A program made the position numbers and the translations under genes. From the NCBI GenBank assembly GCA_026984915.1, contig JALSRG010000101.1, positions 1-33,584 of the forward strand: a DNA stretch of 33,584 bases, written 5' to 3'. Below are positions 16,389 to 23,625 of this stretch, piece by piece; the first letter of the stretch is position 1, and each line of letters opens with the position of its first letter. This DNA is from Marinosulfonomonas sp. GTDB lineage: Bacteria; Pseudomonadota; Alphaproteobacteria; Rhodobacterales; Rhodobacteraceae. The notes under the pieces were generated by a model that was given only the letters and a program-made list of their open reading frames with translations, did not search any database and had not been told where the DNA came from.

Positions 16389-16556
16389 ATGGCGAAACCA
16401 ACCACAATCAAAATCCGCCTGAATTCGACTGCGGGCACAGGCCACTTTTACGTGACCAAAAAGAATGCCCGCACAATGACCGAGAAAATGGTGGTTCGCA
16501 AATACGACCCGGTCGTGCGCAAGCATGTCGAATACAAGGAAGGCAAGATCAAGTAA
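16389..16556 (+). CDS. rpmG: 50S ribosomal protein L33
   Basis: A 55-residue protein of the large ribosomal subunit near the E site. The sequence starts [18 protein letters not shown] and contains [11 protein letters not shown] and [15 protein letters not shown], typical of proteobacterial L33. This is the cysteine-free form, without the two zinc-binding C-x2-C pairs, so it does not depend on zinc. The ATG at 16389 follows GAGGAG. An intrinsic terminator lies about 30 bases downstream, so it appears to be a single-gene transcript. Confidence 0.97.
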   Translation: MAKPTTIKIRLNSTAGTGHFYVTKKNARTMTEKMVVRKYDPVVRKHVEYKEGKIK

Positions 16557-16583
16557 GCCTGCCCCTTTATCGGGACCTATTTC

Positions 16584-16612
16584 AAAAGGCCGTGCATTTT
16601 GCGCGGCTTTTT
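16584..16612 (+). terminator. intrinsic terminator of rpmG
   Basis: The stem GCCGTGC (16589-16595) and GCGCGGC (16601-16607) has one G-U pair and a 5-base loop, followed by TTTTT (16608-16612). The A-tract before the stem can extend the pairing. Confidence 0.8.
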
Positions 16613-16770
16613 CTGTTTTGCGCGCGGTTTTTCCTTTCACGGGGTGACTGACGCCATTGCACGCCGAATTGATAGGTTTTGATTACGTGATCACACCCGG
16701 ACATATCATCATGGCTGTGACCGATTCATCAGTGGATTCACGTTCGCATCAACTGGAAAGCAGGAAAGGC

Positions 16771-17619
16771 ATGTCTAGAACCGAGGCTTCACTCCGCCCG
16801 CAAAAAGGCACCCTTGTCAAAAGGCACAAGCTGTCAACGCGGCTTTGGCACTGGGCCAGCGCGGCAATCATTGTGGTGATGCTGATGAGTGGGTTGATGA
16901 TTTTCAATGCCCACCCGCGCCTGTACTGGGGAATAGACGGTGCCAACACAGATCCGGCATGGCTGGAAATTGGAGCCAGCATTGGCGCCACCGGGGAAAA
17001 GGGGTATTTCCGGCTTGGGCAGACAGAATTGACAACCACCGGGGTGCTCGGGCTGTCCGCCGGCCCGCGCGATTCCATCGCAAAACGCGCTTTTCCCCAA
17101 TGGGCGACGCTTCCGGGCGAGGAAGATCTGGCCAAGGCGCGCCGCTGGCACCTGAGTTTTGCATGGTTGCTGGCCACGGGGACGCTGCTGTTTGGGATCT
17201 GGAGTATTGCGAACGGGCATGTGCGGCGTGATCTCTTGCCACACAAGTCCGAACTGAGACCGGGCCACATTTGCGGGCAAATCAAGCAGCACGCATCATT
17301 TCACCTGCCACAGGGCCTGGAGGCACGCAGCTATAATACCCTGCAAAAGCTGGTCTACCTGGGGGTGAGCGGGCTGCTTATCCCGGCCCTGATCCTGAGC
17401 GGGCTGACCATGTCACCATGGATTAACGCGGTTGTGCCCTGGCTGGTGGACGTATTTGGCGGGCGGCAATCGGCCCGTTCGATCCATTTCATCGCGGCCT
17501 TCCTGATTGTGCTGTTTGTGATCGTGCATCTGGTCATGGTCGTTGTGGCAGGACCGGTCAATGAAATACGCTCAATGATAACCGGGTGGTTCCGTCTGCC
17601 GGAAGAGAGGCGCAAATGA
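16771..17619 (+). CDS. cytochrome b561-type membrane subunit
   Basis: A 282-residue di-haem membrane protein, likely the quinone-linked electron partner of the molybdopterin enzyme encoded next. Four main helices are visible, with candidate haem-ligand His in [11 protein letters not shown] (about residue 26), RRWHLSFAW, SIHFIAAF and FVIVHLVM. A loop of some 70 residues lies between helices one and two (about residues 50-125), longer than in simple b561 proteins, and may dock the periplasmic partner. The ATG at 16771 has an AGGAAAGG site directly upstream; in-frame TTG and ATG codons at 16657 and 16711 lack one. The stop overlaps the next ATG (ATGA). The donor and acceptor substrates are not determined. 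Confidence 0.8.
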   Translation: MSRTEASLRPQKGTLVKRHKLSTRLWHWASAAIIVVMLMSGLMIFNAHPRLYWGIDGANTDPAWLEIGASIGATGEKGYFRLGQTELTTTGVLGLSAGPRDSIAKRAFPQWATLPGEEDLAKARRWHLSFAWLLATGTLLFGIWSIANGHVRRDLLPHKSELRPGHICGQIKQHASFHLPQGLEARSYNTLQKLVYLGVSGLLIPALILSGLTMSPWINAVVPWLVDVFGGRQSARSIHFIAAFLIVLFVIVHLVMVVVAGPVNEIRSMITGWFRLPEERRK

Positions 17620-18377
17620 AAAAGCCTGTGACACGTCGAAAACTTCTGCTGGGGCTGGGGCTTGCAACACCTGCATTGATACTGGGGGGGATCGGTCTTG
17701 CGGGAAAAAAGGGCGCGGGTGATGCGTTGCTCGGCTCCGGCGAATGGCTGTCACTGCAGGCGCGGCAACGGGTCGGACGCAAGGCATTGGCGCGTGAATA
17801 CCGCCGCGAGGATATCTCTGCGGTGTTTCGCCCGAATGGCAGCACCCAGCCAAAAACGCCGCAATGGGTTGAAGATGCCGGTACCGGCTTTGAAACCTGG
17901 CAGTTGCAGGTCGGTGGCAAGGTGAAAATTCCCCGCGCCTTTTCGCTTGCCGAGCTTCGGGCTCTTCCGGCTCGCACCCAGATCACCCGCCATGATTGCG
18001 TCGAAGGCTGGAGCTGCATCGGCCAGTGGACCGGCGTGCCACTGGCGACGGTTCTCGGGACTGTCGGCCTGCAGAGCGATGCCCGCTATATCGTGTTTCA
18101 CTGTGCCGACAAATTTGGCGCCTGGATGTATTATGAAAGCATCGACCTCATTGATGCTTTTCACCCGCAGACGATCCTGGCCTATGAGATGAACGGCGCC
18201 GCCCTGCCGGTCAGACATGGTGCGCCATGCCGGCTGCGGGTCGAACGCCAGTTGGGCTATAAACACGCCAAGTTTGTCATGCAGATCGAGGCAGCCTCAA
18301 GCCTTTCCCAATTTGGCGATGGCAAGGGCGGGTTCTGGGAGGATCTGTCGGATTACGCCTGGTACGCGGGCATCTGA
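17616..18377 (+). CDS. Tat-exported molybdopterin-dependent oxidoreductase (sulfite oxidase/MsrP-like)
   Basis: A 253-residue enzyme with an N-terminal twin-arginine signal (VTRRKLLLGLG, then a hydrophobic stretch to about residue 30), so it folds in the cytoplasm with its cofactor and is moved to the periplasm. The single oxidoreductase_molyb domain carries RHDCVEGWSC, where Cys128 is the expected molybdenum ligand, and VERQLGYKHAKFV near the C-terminus. It resembles the MsrP/YedY catalytic subunit and sulfite-oxidase-type enzymes. Its membrane partner here is a b561-type cytochrome rather than MsrQ. The substrate (sulfite, methionine sulfoxide or other) cannot be decided. Translation is coupled to the cytochrome gene by a 4-base overlap. 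Confidence 0.84.
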   Translation: MKKPVTRRKLLLGLGLATPALILGGIGLAGKKGAGDALLGSGEWLSLQARQRVGRKALAREYRREDISAVFRPNGSTQPKTPQWVEDAGTGFETWQLQVGGKVKIPRAFSLAELRALPARTQITRHDCVEGWSCIGQWTGVPLATVLGTVGLQSDARYIVFHCADKFGAWMYYESIDLIDAFHPQTILAYEMNGAALPVRHGAPCRLRVERQLGYKHAKFVMQIEAASSLSQFGDGKGGFWEDLSDYAWYAGI

Positions 18378-18406
18378 AGCCTTTCAAAACACCGCAGCGC
18401 AAATGA

Positions 18407-18432
18407 AAAGGTCGGCCCGAAGGCCGACCTTT
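18407..18432 (-). terminator. strong hairpin terminator between convergent genes (UUCG loop on the minus strand)
   Basis: An 11-bp perfect stem (AAAGGTCGGCC / GGCCGACCTTT) has a 4-base loop. Read on the minus strand the loop is UUCG closed by C-G, followed by UUUUC, which fits a strong terminator of the Bax-inhibitor-like gene. The plus-strand transcript also folds it, so it may serve both genes. Confidence 0.75.
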
Positions 18433-18452
18433 GGCAATTCTGTCGGATGTGA

Positions 18453-19172
18453 TCAGTTCCGGTTGCCGAGCAGATTCAGCAGGAACATGAACATGTTGAT
18501 GAAATCCAGATACAGGTTCAACGCCCCCATGATCGCGGATTTGCCCAGCCATTCGCTGTCGCCATGCTGTGCATGTGCCAGATACATCGATTTGATCTTT
18601 TGCGTGTCATAGGCTGTCAGCCCGGCAAAAATCAGCACGCCAATCACCGAGATGGCGAACATGATCGCAGGCGAGCCCAGAAAGATATTGACGATCGAGG
18701 CCACGATCAGCCCGATCACGCCCATGATCAGGAACGATCCCCAGCCCGAAATATCTTTCTTTGTGGTGTATCCCCACAGGCTGAGCCCGGCAAAGGCAAT
18801 GGATGTCACCAGAAAGACCTGGGCGATGGAGAAGTTGGTGAAGATCAGGAAGATATAGCTGATCGACACGCCCATGACGGCCGAGAAGGCGTAAAAGAAC
18901 AGTTGCGCCCCCGCCGCAGACATGCGGTTGATCATCGCGCCAAAGGCAAAAACCATGATCAGCGGAGCAAACATGACAATATACCGGGTGAAACCGGTAA
19001 ACAGCGTCACCATCAGCGCCTGATTTGTCCCCACGGCCCATGCCGCAAGAAAGGTGATCAGCAGCCCCACGGACATGGTGCCGTACACCTTGTTCATGTG
19101 GGCGCGCAGACCCTCGTCGATCACGGCAGTGCGTGTGCCTGTCGCCACGCGGGCCGTTTTGTAGTCAGCCAT
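18453..19172 (-). CDS. Bax inhibitor-1/YccA-family membrane protein
   Basis: A 239-residue protein with seven hydrophobic helices between about residues 30 and 235. The motifs IDEGLRAHMNKVYGTMSVGL near the start and GLTAYDTQKIKSMY in the last third, with the family-typical acidic residue, identify it as BI-1/TMBIM-like (COG0670). Bacterial members conduct calcium or protons (BsYetJ) or modulate FtsH (YccA); which applies here is unknown. The ATG at 19172 follows GGAGG at a good distance. The upstream neighbour on the same strand is DUF1127, about 135 bases away. The gene ends at the shared strong hairpin. Confidence 0.9.
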   Translation of the reverse strand: MADYKTARVATGTRTAVIDEGLRAHMNKVYGTMSVGLLITFLAAWAVGTNQALMVTLFTGFTRYIVMFAPLIMVFAFGAMINRMSAAGAQLFFYAFSAVMGVSISYIFLIFTNFSIAQVFLVTSIAFAGLSLWGYTTKKDISGWGSFLIMGVIGLIVASIVNIFLGSPAIMFAISVIGVLIFAGLTAYDTQKIKSMYLAHAQHGDSEWLGKSAIMGALNLYLDFINMFMFLLNLLGNRN

Positions 19173-19306
19173 GGAAGAAGCCTCCGTTTGATACCATTTC
19201 GGCGACCATAGGGAAAATGGCCGCTCTTGTCTTTAGATATTGGCAAAAACGACCATTTTTTCAAGAGATCAAAGGGAAAAGCCTGCGAATTTTTGTAAGT
19301 TATTCC

Positions 19307-19525
19307 CTATTTGCGCCAGGATGCCGGCACGTCCCATATCGGCCGGTCCGCTTCCTCGGCGGCTTCGCGTGGGGTCAGCCCCAGGTCTTGCAGGGCGTGA
19401 TTGTCCAGCCGCGACAGGTGCCGCCGGCTGCGCTGAACGGAAAAAAGCCTTGAAAGCTGCTGCAAAACAGGGGTTTGGTGGCGAATTGTCGGGTTGGAGG
19501 CCTTGCGGCAAACAGTGCGGGTCAT
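19307..19525 (-). CDS. DUF1127 small basic protein
   Basis: A 72-residue protein whose C-terminal half matches DUF1127: RRHLSRLDNHALQDLGLTP, then WDVPASW at the end. DUF1127 proteins in alphaproteobacteria have been linked to RNA turnover and to phosphate and carbon metabolism, and RSP_6037 (CcaF1) of Rhodobacter is an RNA-binding member; this one is not assigned to either. A GGAAAGGACAG site precedes the ATG at 19525. It is divergent from a LysR regulator, with a dyad in the gap, which is a recurring arrangement in Rhodobacterales and suggests LysR control of this gene. Confidence 0.82.
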   Translation of the reverse strand: MTRTVCRKASNPTIRHQTPVLQQLSRLFSVQRSRRHLSRLDNHALQDLGLTPREAAEEADRPIWDVPASWRK

Positions 19526-19565
19526 TTGTCTGTCCTTTCCAAATTGTTATGTGGTTTCATTTTTC

Positions 19566-19580
19566 ATCAATCTTCTTGAT
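19566..19580. promoter_or_regulatory. candidate LysR operator (T-N11-A dyad)
   Basis: ATCAA (19566-19570), TCTTC, TTGAT (19576-19580) is a perfect 5-bp inverted repeat. Within it TCAA-N5-TTGA is exactly a T-N11-A LysR box. It lies 41 bases from the DUF1127 ATG and 67 bases from the LysR ATG, placed to control both. Confidence 0.5.
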
Positions 19581-19647
19581 AGTACTGCCAGTTTGTGATG
19601 TATTTTGAAAATGAATGTTTTTGTGGTTATCCATAAGGGAATTTGAT

Positions 19648-20502
19648 ATGCCTAGGAATCTGGACATGACAGCACTGCGATCCTTTGCGGCGGTGGCCGA
19701 GGTGGGCGGCGTGACCAAGGCGTCGGGGTTTCTGAACCTGACCCAGTCGGCGGTTTCCATGCAACTGAAACGCCTGGAGGATGCGCTTGGCCTGCAACTG
19801 CTGGACCGGTCAGGCCGGGGCGTCAGCCTGACGGCCGCGGGCGAGCAACTCTTGGGCTACGCACGGCGAATGATTGAACTGAACGACGAGGTTTTCGGCC
19901 GGCTGACCGACAAGGCGATTGCCGGCGAAATCACTCTGGGCGTACCGGGTGATATCGTCTATCCGGCGATTCCGCAGGTGCTGAAACGGTTCAATGCCAT
20001 TTTCCCCCAGGTCAAGGTGCATCTGGTGTCATCAAACACCATCCATTTGCGGGATATGATCCAGCGCGGAGAATGCGACATTATCCTGACCACCGAGGGG
20101 ACATGCGATGCGGGCGGGGAGACCCTGATCACCCTGCCGCTGGTCTGGGTCGGGACACCAGGGGGAACGGCCTGGCGCCAGCGGCCCCTGCGCCTCGCGT
20201 TTGAGCATACGTGCATTTTCCGCAAAAGCGTTCAAAAGGCGCTGGATGATGCAAATATTCCCTGGGAAATGGCTGTCGAGTCAGACACGCACCGCGCGAT
20301 CGAGGCCAGCGTCAGTGCCGACCTGGCAGTCCATACGCTGCTTGAGGGTATGATCCCGCCGCATCTGGAGCCTATCCACCATGCGGGCACGTTGCCGGAA
20401 CTGATGACCAAGCAGATCAATCTGTATATCGCCGATCTTGCCCGCAGCCCGATGATGGAGGAAATGTCGGGGCTGATCCGGCACGCCTTTGCCAGCCTTT
20501 AG
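19648..20502 (+). CDS. LysR-family transcriptional regulator
   Basis: A 284-residue DNA-binding regulator. The winged helix-turn-helix covers about residues 5-62 (MTALRSFAAVAEVGGVTKAS, then LTQSAVSMQLKRLEDALG), with LysR_substrate domain from about 88 to the end. The ligand is unknown. The ATG at 19648 gives MPRNLDMTALRS and has AAGGGA nine bases upstream; the frame extends further back to 19615 without such a site. It is divergent from DUF1127 with a T-N11-A dyad in between, so auto-regulation and control of DUF1127 are likely. It ends with a 344-base non-coding gap. Confidence 0.92.
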   Translation: MPRNLDMTALRSFAAVAEVGGVTKASGFLNLTQSAVSMQLKRLEDALGLQLLDRSGRGVSLTAAGEQLLGYARRMIELNDEVFGRLTDKAIAGEITLGVPGDIVYPAIPQVLKRFNAIFPQVKVHLVSSNTIHLRDMIQRGECDIILTTEGTCDAGGETLITLPLVWVGTPGGTAWRQRPLRLAFEHTCIFRKSVQKALDDANIPWEMAVESDTHRAIEASVSADLAVHTLLEGMIPPHLEPIHHAGTLPELMTKQINLYIADLARSPMMEEMSGLIRHAFASL

Positions 20503-20846
20503 CCGTTTTCAGGCAGCATCGCGTTGTTGAAAGAGGCGTTCCGCCCCCCGAAACAACGCGTTGTGATTCGGGACTTCTCCTCGATTCGCGCATTTTCCTG
20601 TGCTGATCCAGGTTTCCCTTGCGTAAACTTTGCAGCGCGGAGGATTTTCGAATTTTCACCCTCAGATTGTGTCGGCCTCTCTAAAATCCCGTTGGTTTTC
20701 AGGTGTTTTCATGGCAATTTGGCTATCGGCAAATACTCGCTGAAGGTGCTTTCCTGCACTTTGGCTATGTCTGGAGTTGTCTATAAAGACAGCTATGCCT
20801 CAGTGAAAATAACCTTACGTTGGCGGCATACATTAGGAGTGCGAAT
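20503..20846. other. non-coding gap between LysR and XRE genes with three inverted repeats
   Basis: No convincing gene is seen in this 344-base gap. It holds a 9-bp inverted repeat CGCGTTGTT/AACAACGCG (20520-20528 and 20552-20560), a 12-bp perfect palindrome ACAACGCGTTGT (20553-20564) overlapping the second arm, and TGTCT-ATAA-AGACA (20778-20791), which contains a TATAAA -10-like box about 60 bases before the XRE ATG. The last could be the XRE operator/promoter. Confidence 0.45.
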
Positions 20847-21221
20847 ATGAAACATCCAGTAGACGTCCATGTAGGAAAACGAGTTCGTCACCGCAGGTGG
20901 CTTGTTGGCATGACCCAGCAGCAGCTTGCGGAAAAAGTTGGTATTAAATTTCAGCAGATTCAGAAATACGAAACCGGAATGAACCGCGTCAGCGCTTCTC
21001 GCCTCTGGGACATTGCCGAAGCCCTCGGTGTTTCGGTCAGCTTCTTTTTCGAAGGTCTGAATGCAGGTTCCGATCCGGCCCAAAAAGCAGATGCGGGTGT
21101 GCCCGGCGATATCTTGTCAGACAAGGAAGCGCTTGAACTGGTCCGGTCCTATTATGCGATCCCGGAAAACCAGCGCCGCCGTTTGTTCGATCTTGCACGG
21201 GTTCTGAGCGCCGCGGCCTGA
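20847..21221 (+). CDS. XRE-family regulator, PraR/PhrR-like
   Basis: A 124-residue helix-turn-helix repressor. The lambda-repressor-like domain spans about residues 8-65 (VGKRVRHRRWLVGMTQQQLA, then KFQQIQKYETGMNRVSASRLWDIA). The pattern DVHVGKRVR, FQQIQKYE and VSFFFEG is what I recall for rhizobial PraR/PhrR regulators, which control stress and symbiosis genes. The C-terminal part (about 90-124) ends in a short helix (LFDLARVLSAAA). The ATG at 20847 has TAGGAG upstream. HisN follows 86 bases later and may be independent. Targets are unknown. Confidence 0.85.
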   Translation: MKHPVDVHVGKRVRHRRWLVGMTQQQLAEKVGIKFQQIQKYETGMNRVSASRLWDIAEALGVSVSFFFEGLNAGSDPAQKADAGVPGDILSDKEALELVRSYYAIPENQRRRLFDLARVLSAAA

Positions 21222-21273
21222 AATCCGGCTATTGACGTTCATTATGCGTCTGAGCTACCGCAGTCCGGCAATT

Positions 21274-21302
21274 GCCCCGCATCGGGGCCTGACAGCCGGG
21301 GC
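21274..21302 (+). other. alternative GC hairpins before hisN
   Basis: GCCCCG (21274-21279) can pair either with CGGGGC at 21283-21288 (3-base loop) or with CGGGGC at 21297-21302, which lies beside the hisN ribosome-binding region. This could toggle access to the start codon, but GC-rich chance pairing is possible. Confidence 0.25.
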
Positions 21303-21307
21303 AGGAC

Positions 21308-22120
21308 ATGGGCAGGTTTTCCGAATCTGAACAAAATGCATTGAGAGAATGCGCCAATGAGATGGCGAATGCCGCGGGCCAGGAGGCTCTGCGGCATTTT
21401 CGTGCGCCCAATCTGACAGCCGACAACAAGGATCAGCAGGGGTTTGACCCGGTCACTGTCGCTGATCGGAATGCCGAGCGTCTGATGCGCGACATTCTTG
21501 CGCGTCTGCGGCCGCAGGATGCGGTTCTGGGCGAAGAGTTCGGCCACACCTCCGGCACCAGTGGGCTGACCTGGGTTCTGGATCCCATCGACGGGACCCG
21601 CGGCTTTATCAGCGGCGCGCCGACCTGGGGAGTGCTGATTTCCCTGCGTGACGAAAACGGCCCGTTTTTTGGCCTGATAGATCAACCTTATATTGGCGAA
21701 CGTTTTGTTGGCGGATTTGGCCGGGCCAGCATGACCGGGCCGCATGGTTCGGTGAAGTTGCGCACTCGCGCGACCGGCTCATTGGAGATGGCCACCCTGT
21801 TCACCACCTTCCCCGAGGTGGGCTCGCCGCAGGAAAGAAGGGCATTTGAGGCCCTGTCGAACCGTGTCAGGCTGACCCGGTATGGCATGGATTGTTACGC
21901 ATATGCGCTTCTGGCTTTGGGGCAGATTGATCTCGTGGTAGAGGCGGAACTGCACCCCTATGATATACAGGCGCCGATTGCCGTTGTGCAGGCCGCAGGC
22001 GGAGTCGTTACCGACTGGCAAGGCGGTGCAGCGCATGAGGGCGGCCGGGCAATTGCTGCCGCCAACAGCCAAATTCATGCCGCCGCACTTGCGGTGCTGG
22101 CCCTGGCAGAAGGAAACTGA
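21308..22120 (+). CDS. hisN: histidinol-phosphatase, inositol-monophosphatase family
   Basis: A 270-residue magnesium-dependent phosphatase of the IMPase superfamily. Motifs: EE at residues 76-77 (LGEEFG), WVLDPIDGTRGFISG at 89-103 with metal-binding Asp92 and Asp95, and a C-terminal AELHPYDIQAPIAVVQAAGG segment holding the last metal Asp. The RGFISGAPTWG variant and the length are typical of HisN-type histidinol-phosphate phosphatases in alphaproteobacteria, which perform the eighth step of histidine synthesis. A general inositol or nucleotide phosphatase role is the alternative. The start at 21308 follows GGCAGGA. The 8-oxoguanine deaminase gene begins three bases after its stop. Confidence 0.82.
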   Translation: MGRFSESEQNALRECANEMANAAGQEALRHFRAPNLTADNKDQQGFDPVTVADRNAERLMRDILARLRPQDAVLGEEFGHTSGTSGLTWVLDPIDGTRGFISGAPTWGVLISLRDENGPFFGLIDQPYIGERFVGGFGRASMTGPHGSVKLRTRATGSLEMATLFTTFPEVGSPQERRAFEALSNRVRLTRYGMDCYAYALLALGQIDLVVEAELHPYDIQAPIAVVQAAGGVVTDWQGGAAHEGGRAIAAANSQIHAAALAVLALAEGN

Positions 22121-22123
22121 CCG

Positions 22124-23461
22124 TTGCATGAATTGCTGATCCGGAATGCCGATGCGGTCCTGACCATGGATGATGACCGGTGCGAACTGTCCGGTGCCGA
22201 TATCCTGATCCGGGGCGGGACGATTGCCGAGGTCGGCCAGGGGATTGTGGCGCCGCAGGCCGAGGTCATCAGTGCCAGGGGCTGTGTTGTTACCCCCGGC
22301 CTTGTCAATACCCATCACCACCTCTTTCAGACGCTGACGCGTGCTGTGCCCGGCGGTCAGGATGCATTGCTGTTTGGCTGGCTGCAAACGCTCTATCCCG
22401 TCTGGGCGCGATTTGGGCCGGAGGAGATGCGGGTCTCCGCCGTGGTGGGGCTGGCGGAACTGGCACTTTCGGGGTGTACGCTAACCTCTGATCATCTTTA
22501 CCTTTTTCCGAATGGCAGCCGGCTGGACGATACGATCGAGGCGGCCGGCGAGGTGGGCCTGCGCTTTCATCCCACACGCGGCGCCATGAGCATTGGCGAA
22601 AGCGCGGGCGGGCTGCCGCCAGACAGTCTGGTTGAGCGCGAATCCGACATCCTGAAAGATTGCTTGAGGGTGGTGGATGCTTTCCATGACCCAACCGAAG
22701 GCGCGATGGTGCGGGTCGGAATTGCGCCGTGTTCGCCGTTTTCGGTCAGCCGGGATCTGATGCGCGACGCGGCGTTGCTGGCGCGCGACAAGGCGGTAAT
22801 GCTGCACACGCATCTGGCGGAAAATGACGAAGACGTTGCCTACAGTCTTGCAAAATTCGGCTGCCGCCCCGGCCAGTATGCCGAGGATCTGGGCTGGACG
22901 GGCGATGATGTGTGGCATGCCCATTGCGTAAAGCTTGATGGTTCGGAAATTGAACTTTTTGCCGGCTCGCGCACCGGTGTCGCCCATTGTCCATGTTCGA
23001 ATTGTCGCCTTGGCAGCGGTATTGCTCCGGTGCGCGCCATGCGGGATGCTGGCGTAAAGCTGGGCCTCGGGGTGGATGGATCCGCCAGCAACGACAGCGG
23101 CAACCTGATCCTGGAGGCGCGGCAGGCCATGTTGTTGCAGCGCGTCGCCCAGGGGGCAGACAAGATGAGTGCGCGCGAAGCGCTTGAGATTGCAACACGC
23201 GGTGGCGCCGATGTTCTGGGGCGCCCTGACTGCGGCCGCATCTGCCCCGGCAAACGCGCAGATATTGCCATCTGGGATGTTGCCTGCATCGAGAGCGCCG
23301 GCAGTTGGGACAAGGCTGCGCTGCTGCTGGCCGGCCCGACGCGGGTGCGGGATCTTTTTGTCGAAGGTCGCCCGATCGTGCGGGATGGCCAGATGCTGAC
23401 AGTCGATCTGCCCCGGCTGATCGAACAGCAGAACCGGCTGGCCGCAAGGCTGATGCAATAG
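22124..23461 (+). CDS. 8-oxoguanine deaminase (amidohydrolase family)
   Basis: A 445-residue zinc amidohydrolase. The metal motifs are NTHHHLF (about residues 62-68), HTHLAEND (about 227-234), HAHCVKLD and GVDGSASND. The combination of NTHHHLFQTL, PCSNCRLGSGIAPVR and LGVDGSASNDSGNL matches 8-oxoguanine deaminase (PA0142-type) more closely than AtzB/TrzA triazine hydrolases. It should convert 8-oxoguanine to uric acid and ammonia, salvaging or disposing of oxidised purine. The start is TTG at 22124; the nearest ATG (22128) is out of frame and the first in-frame ATG would remove the beta-strand start. An AAGGA lies upstream. It is adjacent to hisN and convergent with guanine deaminase. Confidence 0.78.
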   Translation: MHELLIRNADAVLTMDDDRCELSGADILIRGGTIAEVGQGIVAPQAEVISARGCVVTPGLVNTHHHLFQTLTRAVPGGQDALLFGWLQTLYPVWARFGPEEMRVSAVVGLAELALSGCTLTSDHLYLFPNGSRLDDTIEAAGEVGLRFHPTRGAMSIGESAGGLPPDSLVERESDILKDCLRVVDAFHDPTEGAMVRVGIAPCSPFSVSRDLMRDAALLARDKAVMLHTHLAENDEDVAYSLAKFGCRPGQYAEDLGWTGDDVWHAHCVKLDGSEIELFAGSRTGVAHCPCSNCRLGSGIAPVRAMRDAGVKLGLGVDGSASNDSGNLILEARQAMLLQRVAQGADKMSAREALEIATRGGADVLGRPDCGRICPGKRADIAIWDVACIESAGSWDKAALLLAGPTRVRDLFVEGRPIVRDGQMLTVDLPRLIEQQNRLAARLMQ

Positions 23462-23506
23462 CTGCCCGCGCATCGGAACCGGGCGGAATTTCTGCACGAA
23501 AATCCA

Positions 23507-23545
23507 GTATGGAAAGCGTATGGAAAGCGTATGGAAAGCGTATGG
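23507..23545. repeat. 11-bp tandem repeat, 3.5 copies
   Basis: GTATGGAAAGC repeats three times without mismatch (23507-23517, 23518-23528, 23529-23539) followed by GTATGG. It lies in the gap between the two convergent deaminase genes. The unit is about one helical turn and is not a multiple of three. It is a likely length-variable minisatellite. Confidence 0.85.
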
Positions 23546-23625
23546 CTTTTATACATTCGGCTTGCCATCATTGCTGACGACACGGGAAAAGACACGGCAG
23601 AACCGGTCGCAGACCCTGCGCGCCG

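Noticed and set aside
16679-16693. FNR-like site TTGATTACGTGATCA upstream of the cytochrome b561 gene
   Set aside because: The half-site spacing and second half do not fit TTGAT-N4-ATCAA well, and no promoter is evident at the right distance.
16657-16770. Longer start of the cytochrome b gene (TTG at 16657 or ATG at 16711)
   Set aside because: Neither has a ribosome site, whereas the ATG at 16771 has AGGAAAGG upstream and places the first haem His near the normal position.
20524-20850. 108-codon open frame ending with ATGA overlap at the XRE start
   Set aside because: The overlap resembles coupling, but there is no ribosome site, the amino-acid composition is odd, and the frame covers several inverted repeats. 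It is probably chance.
22481-23497. 338-codon open frame on the minus strand
   Set aside because: Antisense to the well-supported 8-oxoguanine deaminase gene, with no recognisable motif.
23507-23545. CRISPR-like array
   Set aside because: The units are only 11 bp with no spacers, so this is a plain tandem repeat.
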